Notes under the pieces: model-generated | The model's database searches: none | What the model saw: only the letters and a program-made list of their open reading frames with translations | Told to the model about the DNA's origin: nothing | Program-made: the position numbers and the translations under genes | NCBI GenBank assembly: GCA_023374025.1 | Contig: SIJG01000091.1 | Location: 195,994 to 259,993, forward strand | Direction: 5' to 3' | DNA length: 64,000 bases | From: Heterodera schachtii | Taxonomy: Eukaryota; Nematoda; Chromadorea; Rhabditida; Heteroderidae | Shown: in pieces, positions 11,701 to 24,600 of the stretch | Layout of the letters: each line of letters begins with the position of its first letter | Position numbering within the stretch: position 1 is the stretch's first letter

Positions 11701-14700
11701 AAGGGCAATTTAATTTCCGCTAATGAGTAAATGCCAATTAATTAAAGGCAAATTAATATCGCTAATGAGTCAGTGCCGATTAGTTAAATGCAAAATAATT
11801 ATCGCTAATGCGTCATTGCCAATTAATTAACGGCAAATAAATTATGGCTAATTAATTTGAATGTTTTTCAGGATCCAATGGTTTCTGAATCAGCAGCAGA
11901 TTGACAAAGTGCTCGGATACAGTTCACCTCAACCTGGGGTTTATTAATTTGTTTTTTTTTTTTAGTAATTTCAATTTAATTTTTGCTTTAGTTGTGCCAA
12001 ATGGAACTTGACTATCAATTAATGGAGGCGAGAGTTTAAATAACTTTTTAATTAATTAATGAATATTTTATTTGTAAATTAGGCCTTAGAGAATAACATT
12101 TTTTGACTAAATGTAAGCAAATTGAAAATTTCATATAAAAAAATACAACAAATTTTAGCTCAAAATGTAATGAAATAATAAATTGCTAAAATAATTTTAA
12201 TATCGCTTTATTAAAAGAAAAACCGAACTTTGAACTTTTCCCATTTTCCCACAGGTCACCCATGGAAATGTGCATCTGTTTGTCGGCGGTGAAGAGGCCC
12301 AGCCCCAGGGGCACATGTCGGACACTTCGACCTCGGCAAATGACCCGCTGTTCTTCCTGCATCACAGCTTTGTGGACTGCGTAAATTTTAAAAAAATATA
12401 TTAAAAATCGCAGAGAATTTTCCGTTTTTCCACCCTTAATTGTAAGAAAATTTCGCTTTTTAATCATATTTCCATATTTCTATGTTGGTTTTAATTAGTG
12501 TGAGTGGAAGAATTCATTGAATTTTAGATTTGGGAACAGTGGCGAGTGGCCAGACAGAATCGAAATGACCGCGAAATGACTTATCCAATGGATAATGCGG
12601 TAAAATTAATTATTTTTTATTTATTTAAAATAATTAATTAGCACTAAAAAATGCTTAATTATTTCCTAAATAAAAATTAGTGATAAACCAGGGCTACAAC
12701 ATTTGCCCTTTTTTGGAGGGGGCAAATTATTATGGATTTTCGAAGGTGTGAAATATAATCGCAGTGAAAAGCTTAATGTGGTGGCAGAAATTATAAATTT
12801 TTCATTTTAATAAATTAATAATTATTTGAAAAAACAAAAAAAAAATTATTTATTGAGGCATTATTCCAAAATAATTAATTTCATTAAAAAATGATAAATA
12901 TTATTATATGACAACCTATTATCTTTTCTTTAAGCAATGTGCCAGTGCCATGCATTTTGGTTCAGCACCAATGAGACCGTTCCAGGTCATTTGTGCCGTT
13001 AATTTTAATGGAAATTTTAAAATTAATTATGTTTTTAGCCATGGCGTAATGTGGACGGGCTGAGCAACAAGTACACGGACAATATGTTCGAATATGGGCC
13101 AAGACCGAGCTGTCAGATGGGCCCCAATTGTGGATCAAAGTTGGTGGTGCTTTTATACATGATTAAATCAATTTTATGCTTTTTAAAATAATTTTGTGCT
13201 TTTTTGCAAAGGATGACACCGGGGGGAATGGGGGGGGACAACAAAATGTTTTTTTGAAAATTTTAATAGAATATAATTTCGAATATTTAGTGTGGCTGAT
13301 CCCACTTATCTCTGGACATCCGTTTCTATAAATACTGTAAATATTAGTGAAATTTTAGCATTGAATTTGTCAAATTTTGGTCCATTGGCCGGGCAAATTA
13401 TTGGAATTTGAGATATTTTGTGAAAAATAGAATCATCAAATAATCTCTAATAAGAGGGTTAGATTTTGCATATTTCGCGCTTTATGTGCACGTATTTGCA
13501 TGTTTGTACATGGGTTTTATTATGTCTATTTTATGTGCATATTTTTCTTCTAAATGTTTGAAACCTCCGCAAAAATGAAAAGTTTTCGATTTTTTAGTTT
13601 AGAAAATTTTAAATAAAATTAGAAAATATCTAATGTAAAATTTTACCCAATACCAAAAAGATTTGAAACCAAAATTTGAACAAAAGGTATTTGTTCTGCG
13701 ACCGTTCCCATGGCCAAGCCCATTGCGCGGCCAAAGTGCGCCCGGGGGGCAATTGCCGAGGCTTTAACAACGGCGAAGAAGTGTGCTACAACAGCATTTG
13801 CCAGCGCGGACGTTGCGTTTCGGAGACGAACACTGTAAGCATAGGAGGGCATTTGAAAATTGGAATTTCCATGGCATTTTGCCCGGATTTAACAGTGAGA
13901 TGGCACGAAAATTTTCCAGAATTAGCACATTGCTGGACAAAAATAAGCACCGTTTTAAAACACGGGATTAGAAAGGCTAAATTTGCCTCCGGCGGTGCCA
14001 ACAGACGCCACCGGGAACATTTGGTTGATTTTGGCATGAATTTGTTATCAGATTTACCCGAAAATGACCCATTTTATTGTTTTTTTTTGGCAATTTTATA
14101 ATTTTTCGGTCTAAAATTACTTTTTATTTTTATTTTATATTATAATCGAGCACAAATAAATATCAGGTAAAAATAATTATTAATATTAGAAAAACAAACA
14201 AAATCTTCAATCTCTGATTAAGTCGTCAGGGCACATCAAATTGAATTCGGAATTCCTGATTAAACAATCTCCACAATTTTCGGGATCTTTCATTTTTTAG
14301 ATATTTTTTCGAAAAAAAAAAATCATTTTGGTTTTTATCTATCAGCTTCGGGAGGGTCATTGAAGGAACAAGTTTGAAAATTTCTAAAATTTCAAGGAGC
14401 CTCCATCAACTGAACCACCGCCTCCGCCGACAACATTCCAACCGCCGCCAAAACAGACAGCGACAGTAAAACTCAATTTTTAATTAAATTAAATATCAAA
14501 CAAATTCGTAATTATTTAAAAATAAAGCCTGGGCTTGGATTTATGAATGAATATTCATGTGAAAAAATCCAGGAAAATCCAAATTGCCCAAAAATTGCCT
14601 GGACAAATTTCCAGGAAAAACCCAGGCATATAGATTCATGCCTAGATCGAATTTTGGTATAATATCGTTGGTCAATTTATTTAAAAGAGTAATAAAAATT

Positions 14701-17596
14701 TATAATTTTTAATTGCCAATTTTTTAAATTAAATTTTAAATTTTTCATTTTGTTTTTGCCAAGGTTGCCTGCTTCAATGAGCACGAATGTTGTTCGGTGT
14801 GGGCTGGGAAAGGCGAGTGCGAGCGAAACCAAGCTTACATGAGTTCATGGTGTAAAGCAAGTTGCAGACAAGTAAGCCGAAAAAGAAAATAATTATTATT
14901 TCATTTAAAAAGGTGGATTTATTTAAAAAAATATTATTTTTGATCAAATTTTCAAAAATATTTCTTTTAAATTAATTGATAACTAAATGAAATTCCAATA
15001 ATATAATTCTAATTGTTGAACAAACCAAAATTTAATTATTTTTTTTACACAAAAGAACAAAACAAAATAATTTTTGAATTTCGTGCAAATTAATATTTTA
15101 AATTTAATTAGTTAATTATTTTGGATTTAGTGCGATTTTGACTATGACATTGACAAAGGTTGGTAAAATTACAAAAAATTTATTGTCATAAGCTGTCTAA
15201 ATTAATTGCAGAATGTGGAAATCGTCATCCGAACTGTTGGCAATGGGCAAACGAAGGCCAATGCCAACGGAACCTTTTTTGGATGGTAATTATATTAATT
15301 GATTAATTTATTTTGATTTATCTAAAATTATTTTTAAAGAATGAAAATTGTCGACAAGCATGCGGAAAGTGCCAAGTGACGAGAGGGCAAGTGTGCAATG
15401 GAGGAGCCCAAAGTCAGCAGAACCAATGTGAGGAAAATCAGCAATTATTAATTTAAAAAAATATTTAACAAATGAATTTAAAAATAAAAATTACTATTTA
15501 TTTAAATCTTTTATTTTAAAAATGATATCAATGAACAATTTTAATAATGGATGGATAACCTTAAACAACAATTTATCAAATTGATCTTTGAACTAATTTA
15601 CAAAAAACAAATATAATTTATTTATTTTGAATAATAATTAAATTCACAAAATTTAAATTATAACAATGTGATGAGAAGAGATAATGAGAAATTTTTCATT
15701 ATATATAAATGAAAAAAATATTTAACTATTAATTATTTCAAACAAAATTCACTTAAATTTAAACAAAAAATTATTTAAAAGTTTTAAAACATTTTTTAGT
15801 TCGAATTACGGAAAAACCACCAGCGCATCAGGCGCCCCAATGCGCGTCCCAGGGATGCTTCAACGAAAACATTTGCTGCCAGGTATTTTAATAGTAATTA
15901 ATGATTAGGGGGATTCATTTTTGATGCCGGGTCATCGTTAGTCAAAAACCATCAAGATGGGATTTACTAAAAAAATCATTAAAATAAAAAAAAATTTTGA
16001 CAGAAAATTATTCATAACATCGCCCTAAATGAATCAAATTTGAAAACCCTGATATTATTCGATAGTCCTAAGTGTTTTTCTAAGTTTTCATGAACATTTT
16101 TGGTTACAACTTTCTTTCAACTTAACGAAACTTTTTGAAATTTTGCAGGATAATAAAAAAAAAAACACTTAACCTATCGAATTATATTAAGAATTAAAAC
16201 TTGTTTGCTTTTGAGCAACAAAAAATATTTTCATTTGATGCTTTTTAAGTAACGCCCATTTTAAAGTACGTCACGGGTTGCTGAGGTCGTGGGTTCGAGT
16301 CCCACCGGGCGACATACCTTTTATGTTTTACACTACACGTATTAAGTGGCAAAAAAATTTTCTTTAGGCATTTTTCCCTAAAAATGAATCCTTATTAATC
16401 ATTAAAACAATATTATTTAAATAGATGTATAAATATTAAGAAATCAAAAATTGAATTTAGCTGTGGGGTTTGGCTGGCGAATGTCGCCGTAATCCGACAT
16501 GGATGAACTGTTTCTGCAAAGTCAGCTGTGGAAAATGCATACCACAAGACTATGTGTTCGGATGTAAGTTATTAATTAATGATTAATTACGTTGACAGAA
16601 TTAATTAATTTGATTAATAAATATGCTAATTAATTCCAATCTTAAATTTCTAATAACGAATTAATTATGTATTTTTTAAATAAAATATACTAATTAATTC
16701 CAGTCTAAAATATTAATTTAAATTGTCAACAAAATATGATTTGGAGCAATTTTGGAAAAATCCCAGAAAAATGAAAAATTTAGCATGTAGCCAAAATTAA
16801 AATAGAAAATTACATTTCCAAAAATTCGGCTAATCCATGTTAGCATGCACTGACTACCATCAGCGATGTTGGGAATGGGCCGAGGAAGGCGAATGCCGCA
16901 ACAACGCATGGATGTCGGAGAATTGTAAACAAAGCTGTGGCACATGTGTCAGCCAATATGAACTCAAACAGGTACTGTACTATACGGCTTACCGTAACAA
17001 TTACCGTAATTTTATGTCCTAAAATTTTAATGGAATTCGGTTTGTGAAGTTTTTAAAATTCTTATCAAAATTTAATAAAATAAATGAATTTAATAAGGTA
17101 CCAAAACTTCAAATTTTCTTTAAACACAATATAACCACAAAAATAATTTTCAAAATTAAAATTTCTTTAGAAATTAATTTGTTTGTCTTCGATTTTAAAT
17201 TTGATAATCCATTAAAAATAGAATGAAGCTAAACCAAAATGGCGCAAATGAAATTGTGAAAAATAATTCAAAATTTTTTTTAAATAATCCCTGTTTTCTT
17301 TTTTTTAAGATGTGCCGTCGGGGAGGCCGTGGTAAGCGTCAGATTAGCATGATGTTGGAGGGAGCTTCTGGTTCTCCGCCCGGAGGACATTCAGAAGACC
17401 AGAAAGGTGATATTTTCATCAATTTTAATTTTAAAGATTTTATTTTTAATTTAAATTTAATAATTTATTTTTGACATTTTTTAAAATATATTCCACCAAA
17501 GATTCACTTGGACCGCCCAAAACTGCTGCTTCGGGAGCGAAAGAATTTGTTTCAGGACAAAAATCAATGCCGGAAAGTAACGGAATGCCAACATAA
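8719..17596 (+). CDS. Tyrosinase with four ShKT domains, copy 2 (complete)
   Basis: Complete 28-exon gene, 843 aa, every junction in frame. Exon 1 (8719-8953) gives a signal peptide ([20 protein letters not shown]) and an Asn/Lys/Glu-rich segment. Next come the conserved N-terminal module ([15 protein letters not shown] ... RWDKNAR), the [10 protein letters not shown] motif, copper-A (10659-10792, [13 protein letters not shown]) and copper-B (12255-12380, [11 protein letters not shown] ... [12 protein letters not shown]). Then follow a Cys-rich linker with YLFCDRSHG (13687-13834), a proline spacer (14397-14465), and ShKT domains at 14764-15158, 15212-15427, 15800-16563 and 16844-16971. The basic tail ends in PESNGMPT. 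All three histidines of each copper site appear present. The product is probably secreted and acts extracellularly, plausibly in cuticle or cyst-wall tanning (inference). The intron after 10792 starts with GC. Neighbours upstream and downstream are paralogues in the same orientation. Confidence 0.95.
9158..9430. repeat. Minisatellite-like 'CCAGGAAAA' repeat
   Basis: A degenerate tandem of CCAGGTCCAGGAAAA-like words inside an intron of tyrosinase copy 2. Related stretches occur at about 14525-14655, 36050-36400, 43720-44095, 57830-57935, 59605-59830 and 63380-63545. Open frames inside it are a by-product of the repeat. Confidence 0.7.
11592..11860 (+). repeat. Six tandem ~43-bp units filling an intron
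   Basis: The intron after exon 11 of tyrosinase copy 2 consists of about six imperfect units beginning AATGAGTAAATGCC or AATTAGYCAGTGCCC. The first unit contains the real 5' splice site. Confidence 0.7.
14525..14655. repeat. Copy of the 'CCAGGAAAA' repeat
   Basis: In an intron of tyrosinase copy 2. It has the same CCTGG/CCAGGAAAA words as 9158-9430. Confidence 0.6.
15901..16405. mobile_element. Composite inverted-repeat element with a tRNA-like fragment
   Basis: It lies in an intron of tyrosinase copy 2. The outer ends AATGATTA..GGATTCATTTTT and AAAAATGAATCC..TAATCATT are inverted copies. Inside are a palindrome related to 6528-6877 (about 15935-16258) and a tRNA-like 3' half (16271-16313). 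Confidence 0.5.
16271..16313 (+). other. tRNA 3'-half-like fragment
   Basis: GTGGG-TTCGAGT-CCCAC (16289-16305) forms a perfect T-arm with a B-box-like sequence. It is followed by CGGGCGAC, which resembles the 3' strand of an acceptor stem. No matching 5' half was found, so this is a truncated tRNA or a tRNA-derived SINE piece, not a working gene. Confidence 0.4.
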
Positions 17597-18671
17597 AAAA
17601 CCACTTAAATTTTAATTCTGTTGGCATATTGATTGACCCAATGCCAAAATCAAATAAATGATCAAATGATTCTATGTGTTAAATATCGTTTATGAATAAA
17701 TAATTTCCGCATTTAGAATATTTATTTTTTTAAGGTATTAAAAAGTAGTTTGCTCATGCCTTTGTCCTTGAATGCCATGGATGTCCTTGAAAATTTTGCA
17801 ATTTTTTGAAGAAAAAGCTGTTTATATATGCAATTAATTTTATAAGTTTTCTCATTCACTTTTTTAAAACGAAAACAATTTGGCCTTGAATAGTAAAAAA
17901 AAACTAATTTTTGCAGTTTTTTTAATTACCACTTATGCCCTTGAACAGTAATTAGCTGTCTGCTTTTTGGAAATATTATTTGTTAAAATGGGGCTAAATT
18001 GAAAAAATCATTTAAAAAATTAAAATCATTTAGTTAAATTCATTTAATTAAAATACAGAAAAGCAATTATTCGTTTGTCTAAATAAATATTTGTAATACA
18101 CAAAATCAACTTCGATTAGAAGAATTCGCTAAATTCGAGCGAACGATTAATCATTGGTCAAATTGTTTTTTTTTAATTTAATTTCTCTCGCTCGCTTCGA
18201 ATGAAATATTTGGTTTAATTTTTGAGTCAGTAATTAATTAATTTCACTAATTAATTAGTTTTTTTATATTTTTATTTCCATTTGCGCAAATTGGTCGAGC
18301 GAGAAGTGCGCGAACCTGTTCAACTCCATTAAAGCACATTCTCTTCAACATTGGAGGGCCATTTTGGTCAAATTGAATTGTCATTTTCATAAAAGGCGAA
18401 TTTTACCAATTTGACGAATTGATTTAATTTAATGGACAAAAAATTATTTTAAATCTTTCGAAATAAAAGCGATTTATTTTATCAATATTTGATAATTTAA
18501 TTAATTACTAACAAAATTGCTTTTTAAAAATATCAACTTTAAAATGAGCTTTTTAAAAGGTTTTTGGAAGTGAAATCTAATTTTCCATAAATTTAAAAAA
18601 TTTAATTTATTACTTGAGAAAAATGTTAAAATATAATTAATTTTAGCTAAATTATTTTAAAATATTTCAAA
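17597..18671. other. Intergenic region between tyrosinase copies 2 and 3
   Basis: No gene seen. A stretch of GTCCTTGAAAAT words (about 17735-17990) resembles one in the copy 3 intron 22100-22410. The promoter of copy 3 should lie near 18290-18670. Confidence 0.5.
17653..17658 (+). promoter_or_regulatory. Poly(A) signal of tyrosinase copy 2
   Basis: AATAAA lies 57 bases after the copy 2 stop codon, the expected spacing for a nematode polyadenylation signal. Position alone supports it. Confidence 0.5.
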
Positions 18672-21600
18672 ATGGGTGTTTCCCATTGCTTTTTAAAACT
18701 GCTTTTGTGTGCTTCCATCATTTATTTCAAAGATGTAATTGCAACCCCACCAGGCCTGGTTGCCTCAAACAATGGTACATTTAAAATTATAAAATATTTT
18801 AATAATAATTAAAATAATTTAATTTAATAATTTATTTTTTTTACAAAAGATGGTGATGCACCAAAAGGAAATGGTGCTGTTAATGACCAAAGTCAATCCG
18901 ACTTTCAATCAGGTAAAATATTGCATCTAATGATAAGGCCTTTAGTTGGGGATTGCGTAAAATATCAATTAATCAACAAGATCATTAACTCGAAAAAAAT
19001 TTAAACCCAAATTCGAAATTAAATTCATTTGACTTTGACGACAAAAAAAAACAAAAAAATTTCCCATAAAATACATGAAGTTGAGATATTGACAGAGTGT
19101 TCAAACAACACACTGATCTGGGTTTTTTAAAAATTCATTATTCGGAAAATTAAAGGTTTTGTGTCAGAATTAAATCAATATCTGTTGAATTCAAAAATTT
19201 TCTTCCTGGGCCTAGGTTTTTTTTTTCAAAAAAACTATCTATAATTTTGAAGAATATTTTATTTGAATTATTGACAATTTTTTAAAAAGATGGTCCCGGC
19301 CACTTTTTTGATAACCCTCCAAATAACGGTGCAAAAAGTGGGCCAAACACATCGCCACAAGGTTTTTTGTTTTGATTTTTTAAAAATTTAATCCCATTTT
19401 TTATTTGAGCATTGGAAGATCATCCGTGCAAGAAAGCACCGACAAAAGCATTGCGAATTTATTGCAACCAGCTGTACCGGTGGGACAAAAACGCGAGGGT
19501 ACGGCGGGGAACGAAGGCCCACCCACAAAAATTTACGGATTTCGTGGAATTAGGGCCTCTAATAATTTTTTTTTTTTGAAAATCAGGATCCAAAAATGCT
19601 TTGTTATTCAAAAATTTGGAATCCCGTCGAAACTTCCAAAAATCTAAAAATTTAAACAAATTTTAAGGTGGCGCCATCAACCCAAGAAGCGATCACGCTG
19701 AACCCAATAATCCCTAACGGTTGGTTGCTTTTTTCCAATTTAAATTTTCAAAATTAAATTATTTAAATTCCAGACGGCCTTCTCGCGGCTGACCTTGCGC
19801 CGCCAGGCGGCGGTGTCGCATTGGCAAACGCGCCCGGGGGCATAAAAATGGATGGAAACACTAATGGTAAATCAAGAAAAAAACTGAATAAAAATTATAA
19901 TTAATTTTAAATAAAACTAGAATTTTTCATAAGTCTTTAGCCTATACCATTTTTGGGGGACTATTTTTAATTCAAAATTCGCTCTATTTAAATATAATAA
20001 AATTTAATAGCCAAAAAATCCCAGCGAATAATAATGTTAACTTTTTCATCAACTTATAAATCTTTCAAAAATTTTTAGCCCATAAAAATATTTTATTAAT
20101 AGATGGAGGAGGTCCACCTCCGATTCCGCCTTCCGCTGCTCCGCCACCACCACGAACATCGAACACAAATAATGGTGAAACAAAAAAAATTCAAAAAAAA
20201 AACCCCAATAGGCGTCGTTTTATTTTGACGAAAAATGAAACAAAATCGTGAAATATTTCCATTTCTAAAATATAAACCATTTCAAATGAACCTACATTTT
20301 CCAAATTCGTTGTCAAATTTACCAAAATTTCTTCAACTGGGTCGCATTTAAATTTATCAAAAATTTAGAAATAGATTTTTTTTTTGCGCGTTTACACATA
20401 TCTATAAAAAATTTTCCCAATCCAAGAGCCTCGGTAGGGTTACACCCTGAAAATTGGGGATTTAATTTTTTTTTTTAATCATTAATTTAGGTGGATTTAG
20501 TCAGCAGGTCCCGCAAAGCTCCCCAATACCATCACCACAAATGCCGTCGGGGGCAGCAGGTGCCGGCGGCGACGCGGACATTCAGTTCCCCACTGGGCCA
20601 GCCCCTCCGGCGAAGGGTAATTAATTAATAATTAATTATTGCTTAATTTTTCATTAATAGGAATTGCTTCCAATGTCGACCCGTGTGCTGGAGCGGCAAC
20701 CCGAGCACAACATTTCGTGTGCCAAAAGTTGTTCAAATGGGACAAAAACGCTAGGGTAATGGGGGAAAGTTGCATTTTAATGATGGATAATTAAGCCGGG
20801 TAATTAATCCTGCGACTTTTCAGTGACAAATTATCGGTAAAAACTGTGCCTAATTTGATTCGATTTTTTTGATTTCTTTTCGCATATTTTCACAATCAAA
20901 TAACAAAAAATTTTAGTCAACACCAGGGCTGAACGTAATTACGGATTACAGGAATTACGGAGTTTTTGGACCCCCTTCTTCCCGTAATTACGGATTACGG
21001 GAATTACTTGGCCTTAAGGGAATTACTGGATTTTTAGATCCCCGTAATTACGGGTTACTGAAATTACGGGGGGTTTTGGATCCCCGTAGTTTAAAAATTT
21101 GCCGTAATTACGGATGACGGGTTTCCGTAATTGAGAATCTGTTACGTTTAGTCCTGGCCAGTGTTCATTTCCCTGAAATTTTTAAGAATTTCAAAAACAA
21201 AACCTCAAATTTTTAAATATTTTAAGGCTGCGCCTCCTGTGGAAACAGCAATACCAAAGATGCCATCAATTCCCGGGCTTCCAATGCGTCAGATTTCAAA
21301 TATTTTAAGTTAAATTAATGTATGCAAATTTAGCCGAAATTTTGGCCGGAGATTTGGCGCCAATTGCCTCGACACCGTACCAATGCATGGACTTGGGCTG
21401 TTTGTGCCGCTATTTAGGAGGTCCAATGACCGTCGATTAATTCATTAATTAGTGATTAATTAGTTTTAAAACAATTTAGGAAATGGCCAAGAGGGGTCGA
21501 ACAATTGCCAAATGCCAAATGGCCAACCGTTGCGCAAAGCGTTGCGCAAGGAATACCGTATGCTGAGTGACCAGGAACGCATACGATACGTATGCTATTT

Positions 21601-24600
21601 TTTTGGGTTTATTATTATTTAGCAAACATTTGAAATAACAATTGTTTTATGAAAAATATTAATTTGTAATAAAATTCAACTTTTAAATATTCCAAAAAAA
21701 TATTTATTTATTTAAATTAATTTTGAAATATATTTTTTAATTTATATGAATAAAAATAAACTATTCAAGTGATAATAGGAAAATAATCATTTATATTTAA
21801 AAATCTTTTCATGACATTTCAATTTTACACTATTTTTTATTAATATTTTTAGTTGTATAATAAGAAAAGTGCTTAGTTTAAATTTACATTAAAATATTAA
21901 AAAAAGAACGGAAAAATTATACATTTTTTAAATTTATTTTAGCACACCGCATTGAAAGCAATTAAGCAAAGTGGCAAATACGATGACCTTGCCAGGATCC
22001 ATTCAAGTCCGACAATTGTGGGCGGTGCCCACTCGGGCCCCGCATTTTTGCCATGGCACCGGGAATATGTGAAAAGGTGGGATCAGGCACTTTTATGATA
22101 AGAAACACTGATCAGAACCTGCCCTGGTTACGGAAGAAGCAAATGTCCTTGGTTTAAGAGCGTCCTTGAAAATTTTGTCACTTTAAGCAAGGAAAAATTT
22201 TTTATTTTTTCATAATTCTTGAAATATTCACTTTTCAAGGGTTTTATAATTAAAAGTGTTCTCCATTCAAGTGCGTCCTTGAAAATCCCGGCATTTTAAG
22301 CATGTGTCAAAGTTTCATTATTTTCGGAATAAGCGTTTTATAATTTAATAATGTCCTTCCCCCCCATTAATGTCCTTGAAAATCAACTGATCTGTGCTGT
22401 TCTGTAATTATTATTATTATTATTCAAAATGCTGATCTATCAGAATGGAAATTGCGCTCCGTCAAGTGGACCCAAATGTGGCAATTCCGTACTGGGACTC
22501 AACACTTGAAGCGCAACTGCCAACTCCAGCTGATTCCCATCTGTTCACAGAAGAGGTGAATTTGGATGTATTCTTAAACAAATATATTTTTATGATTTAC
22601 ATTATTTTTTTTAATTATTTTCTTAATTCAACAATTTTTGCCTTCTAAAAGGCTTTAGATATTTTAATTGCCTTTTAGACATGCCATAAAAACTTATAAA
22701 TTTTTTGAAAACAAAATTTTTGACTTTTTTTTTTTGCCTTTATATAAAAAGAATGTGTTCAATTTAGAAATATTTTTAAATACCTTTACAAGGGCGCGAG
22801 ACACCCCCTCGTCGTAAGAGGCTTCAGTAAAAATTCCTAAATTTTTCCTCGGTGCCGCCTATCGGCACTGCCGGTCCCCTAAATCCCCAAAAATTTTCGA
22901 ATTTGACCCAACAATTAATTGATTAAAATGTGCTAACTAAAATGGTCAAAATTATAAAAACTATCACTCGACGGCGTCTATAGGCACTAGGGATGGAATT
23001 CCGAGGCACCAAAAAATTTCGGAAGTCGGAATTCCTACCCCAAAAAAGGTCGGAAGTCGGAAGTCGGAATTCCGTGCCATCCCTGATAGGCACCGCCACA
23101 TCCCTCGTTCATTTTTTCAAAAAAATTTTTTTTTGAAAATACCATGCCATAAAAAATGATCTGAGATGCTTGAATAACAGAACAAAAAAAACCTTTTCTG
23201 AATTTAGTTTGTGGGCAGAACTGATGAGCAAGGAAATTTGGTATACGGCGACTTTGCAAATTGGCGGACAATTGAAGTGATAAAAAGAATTTTTTGAATT
23301 TTTAATTGGGTAATTAATACTAATTGCACTGTTTATTAGGGGAACCCAAATATTCGCAGAGGGGTCGGCAGAGATGGAAAAGGATTCACCGAAGACGAGT
23401 GGGAAAAAGACCAAAATAATAAAATTTAAAATTTAATTTTAGAATTAATTGGTTCCTTAGCCAACAGCAAATTGATCAAATTTTGGCCTTTTCTGCTCCG
23501 CAACCTGGCGTAATTAATTCATTACTTTAATTGAAATTTTGAAAATAGAAATAATTGTAAAAAGAATAACTCGGCTTTTAAAATAAATTAAAAATTACTT
23601 TAGCTTCTTTAAAACTATTTAAAAATCTTTTATAAAATCAAAAAGAATTTTTCAATTTTTAAAATTTATTATTTTCGGTTAAGGTTAATTTTTTATTGAC
23701 TAAAGCTAAATTGATATTTCATCGTCTTTTGCTAATGAATCCAAATGATTTTACTTTTAAAAATACCCCAATCAAAATCACAGTTGACACATTTTTGGCA
23801 CATTTTAGTGTCGAATTATTACAACCAATATTTTAAACACCGATTTAAAAAAGTATGGCATTTTCTAAATCGGCACAGAATTGCCTCCGACTTCTTCGGG
23901 TTCGCCTCGTTTTTTAACCTCATATATTTCAGGTTTGCCCAATCAGAATCGAATTCCGCTGGATGGAGGTGTACAAATTGGCATTTTTTACATAAAAATT
24001 TTCATTTTTATTTAAAATATTAATTTTTAAATTAAATTTTTCCATTTTTTGGTCACCCATGGCAACGTGCATCTGTTTGTCGGCGGTGCCACGCAGTTGC
24101 CGAACGGCACCGATGAAGCGGACGGGGACATGTCGGAGCAGACGCGGGCCGCAAATGACCCAATATTTTTCAATCTCCATGCATTCGTTGATTATGTAAA
24201 ATAATTAGGGAATTTTTTGAAAATTAAAATAATTTTATATTTTTTTAGATTTTAAAAGCAATTAAATTTTCTGAAATTTTTGGCCCATTAAAATTGGAGA
24301 AACTCTTTTGTTTTCAGATCTGGGAGATGTGGCGTCAGTCCAGACAAACGCGCGAAAGTCGAGAAAGGGACTACCCAATGGACAATTCGGTAAATTTTGA
24401 AAATATTTATTTTTGACAATTAATTATGATTTAATAATTATCGTTTCTTAATTTAAATAAATATTTCTTAATATTTTTTTTAATTTCACCATTTTTTAGC
24501 ATTTTCATTATTCTTTGTGTCATTATTGAAAAAATTTTTTACTAAAATAATTATGCATCTATGTTTAAATCATAAAATTCTTTAATTATTTATATTTTAA

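Noticed and set aside
16271..16313. Working tRNA gene
   Set aside because: Only the T-arm and a possible acceptor strand are present; no 5' half can be folded.
14764..16971. ShK toxin genes
   Set aside because: The ShKT domains are spliced in frame to a tyrosinase; they are accessory domains here, not stand-alone toxins.
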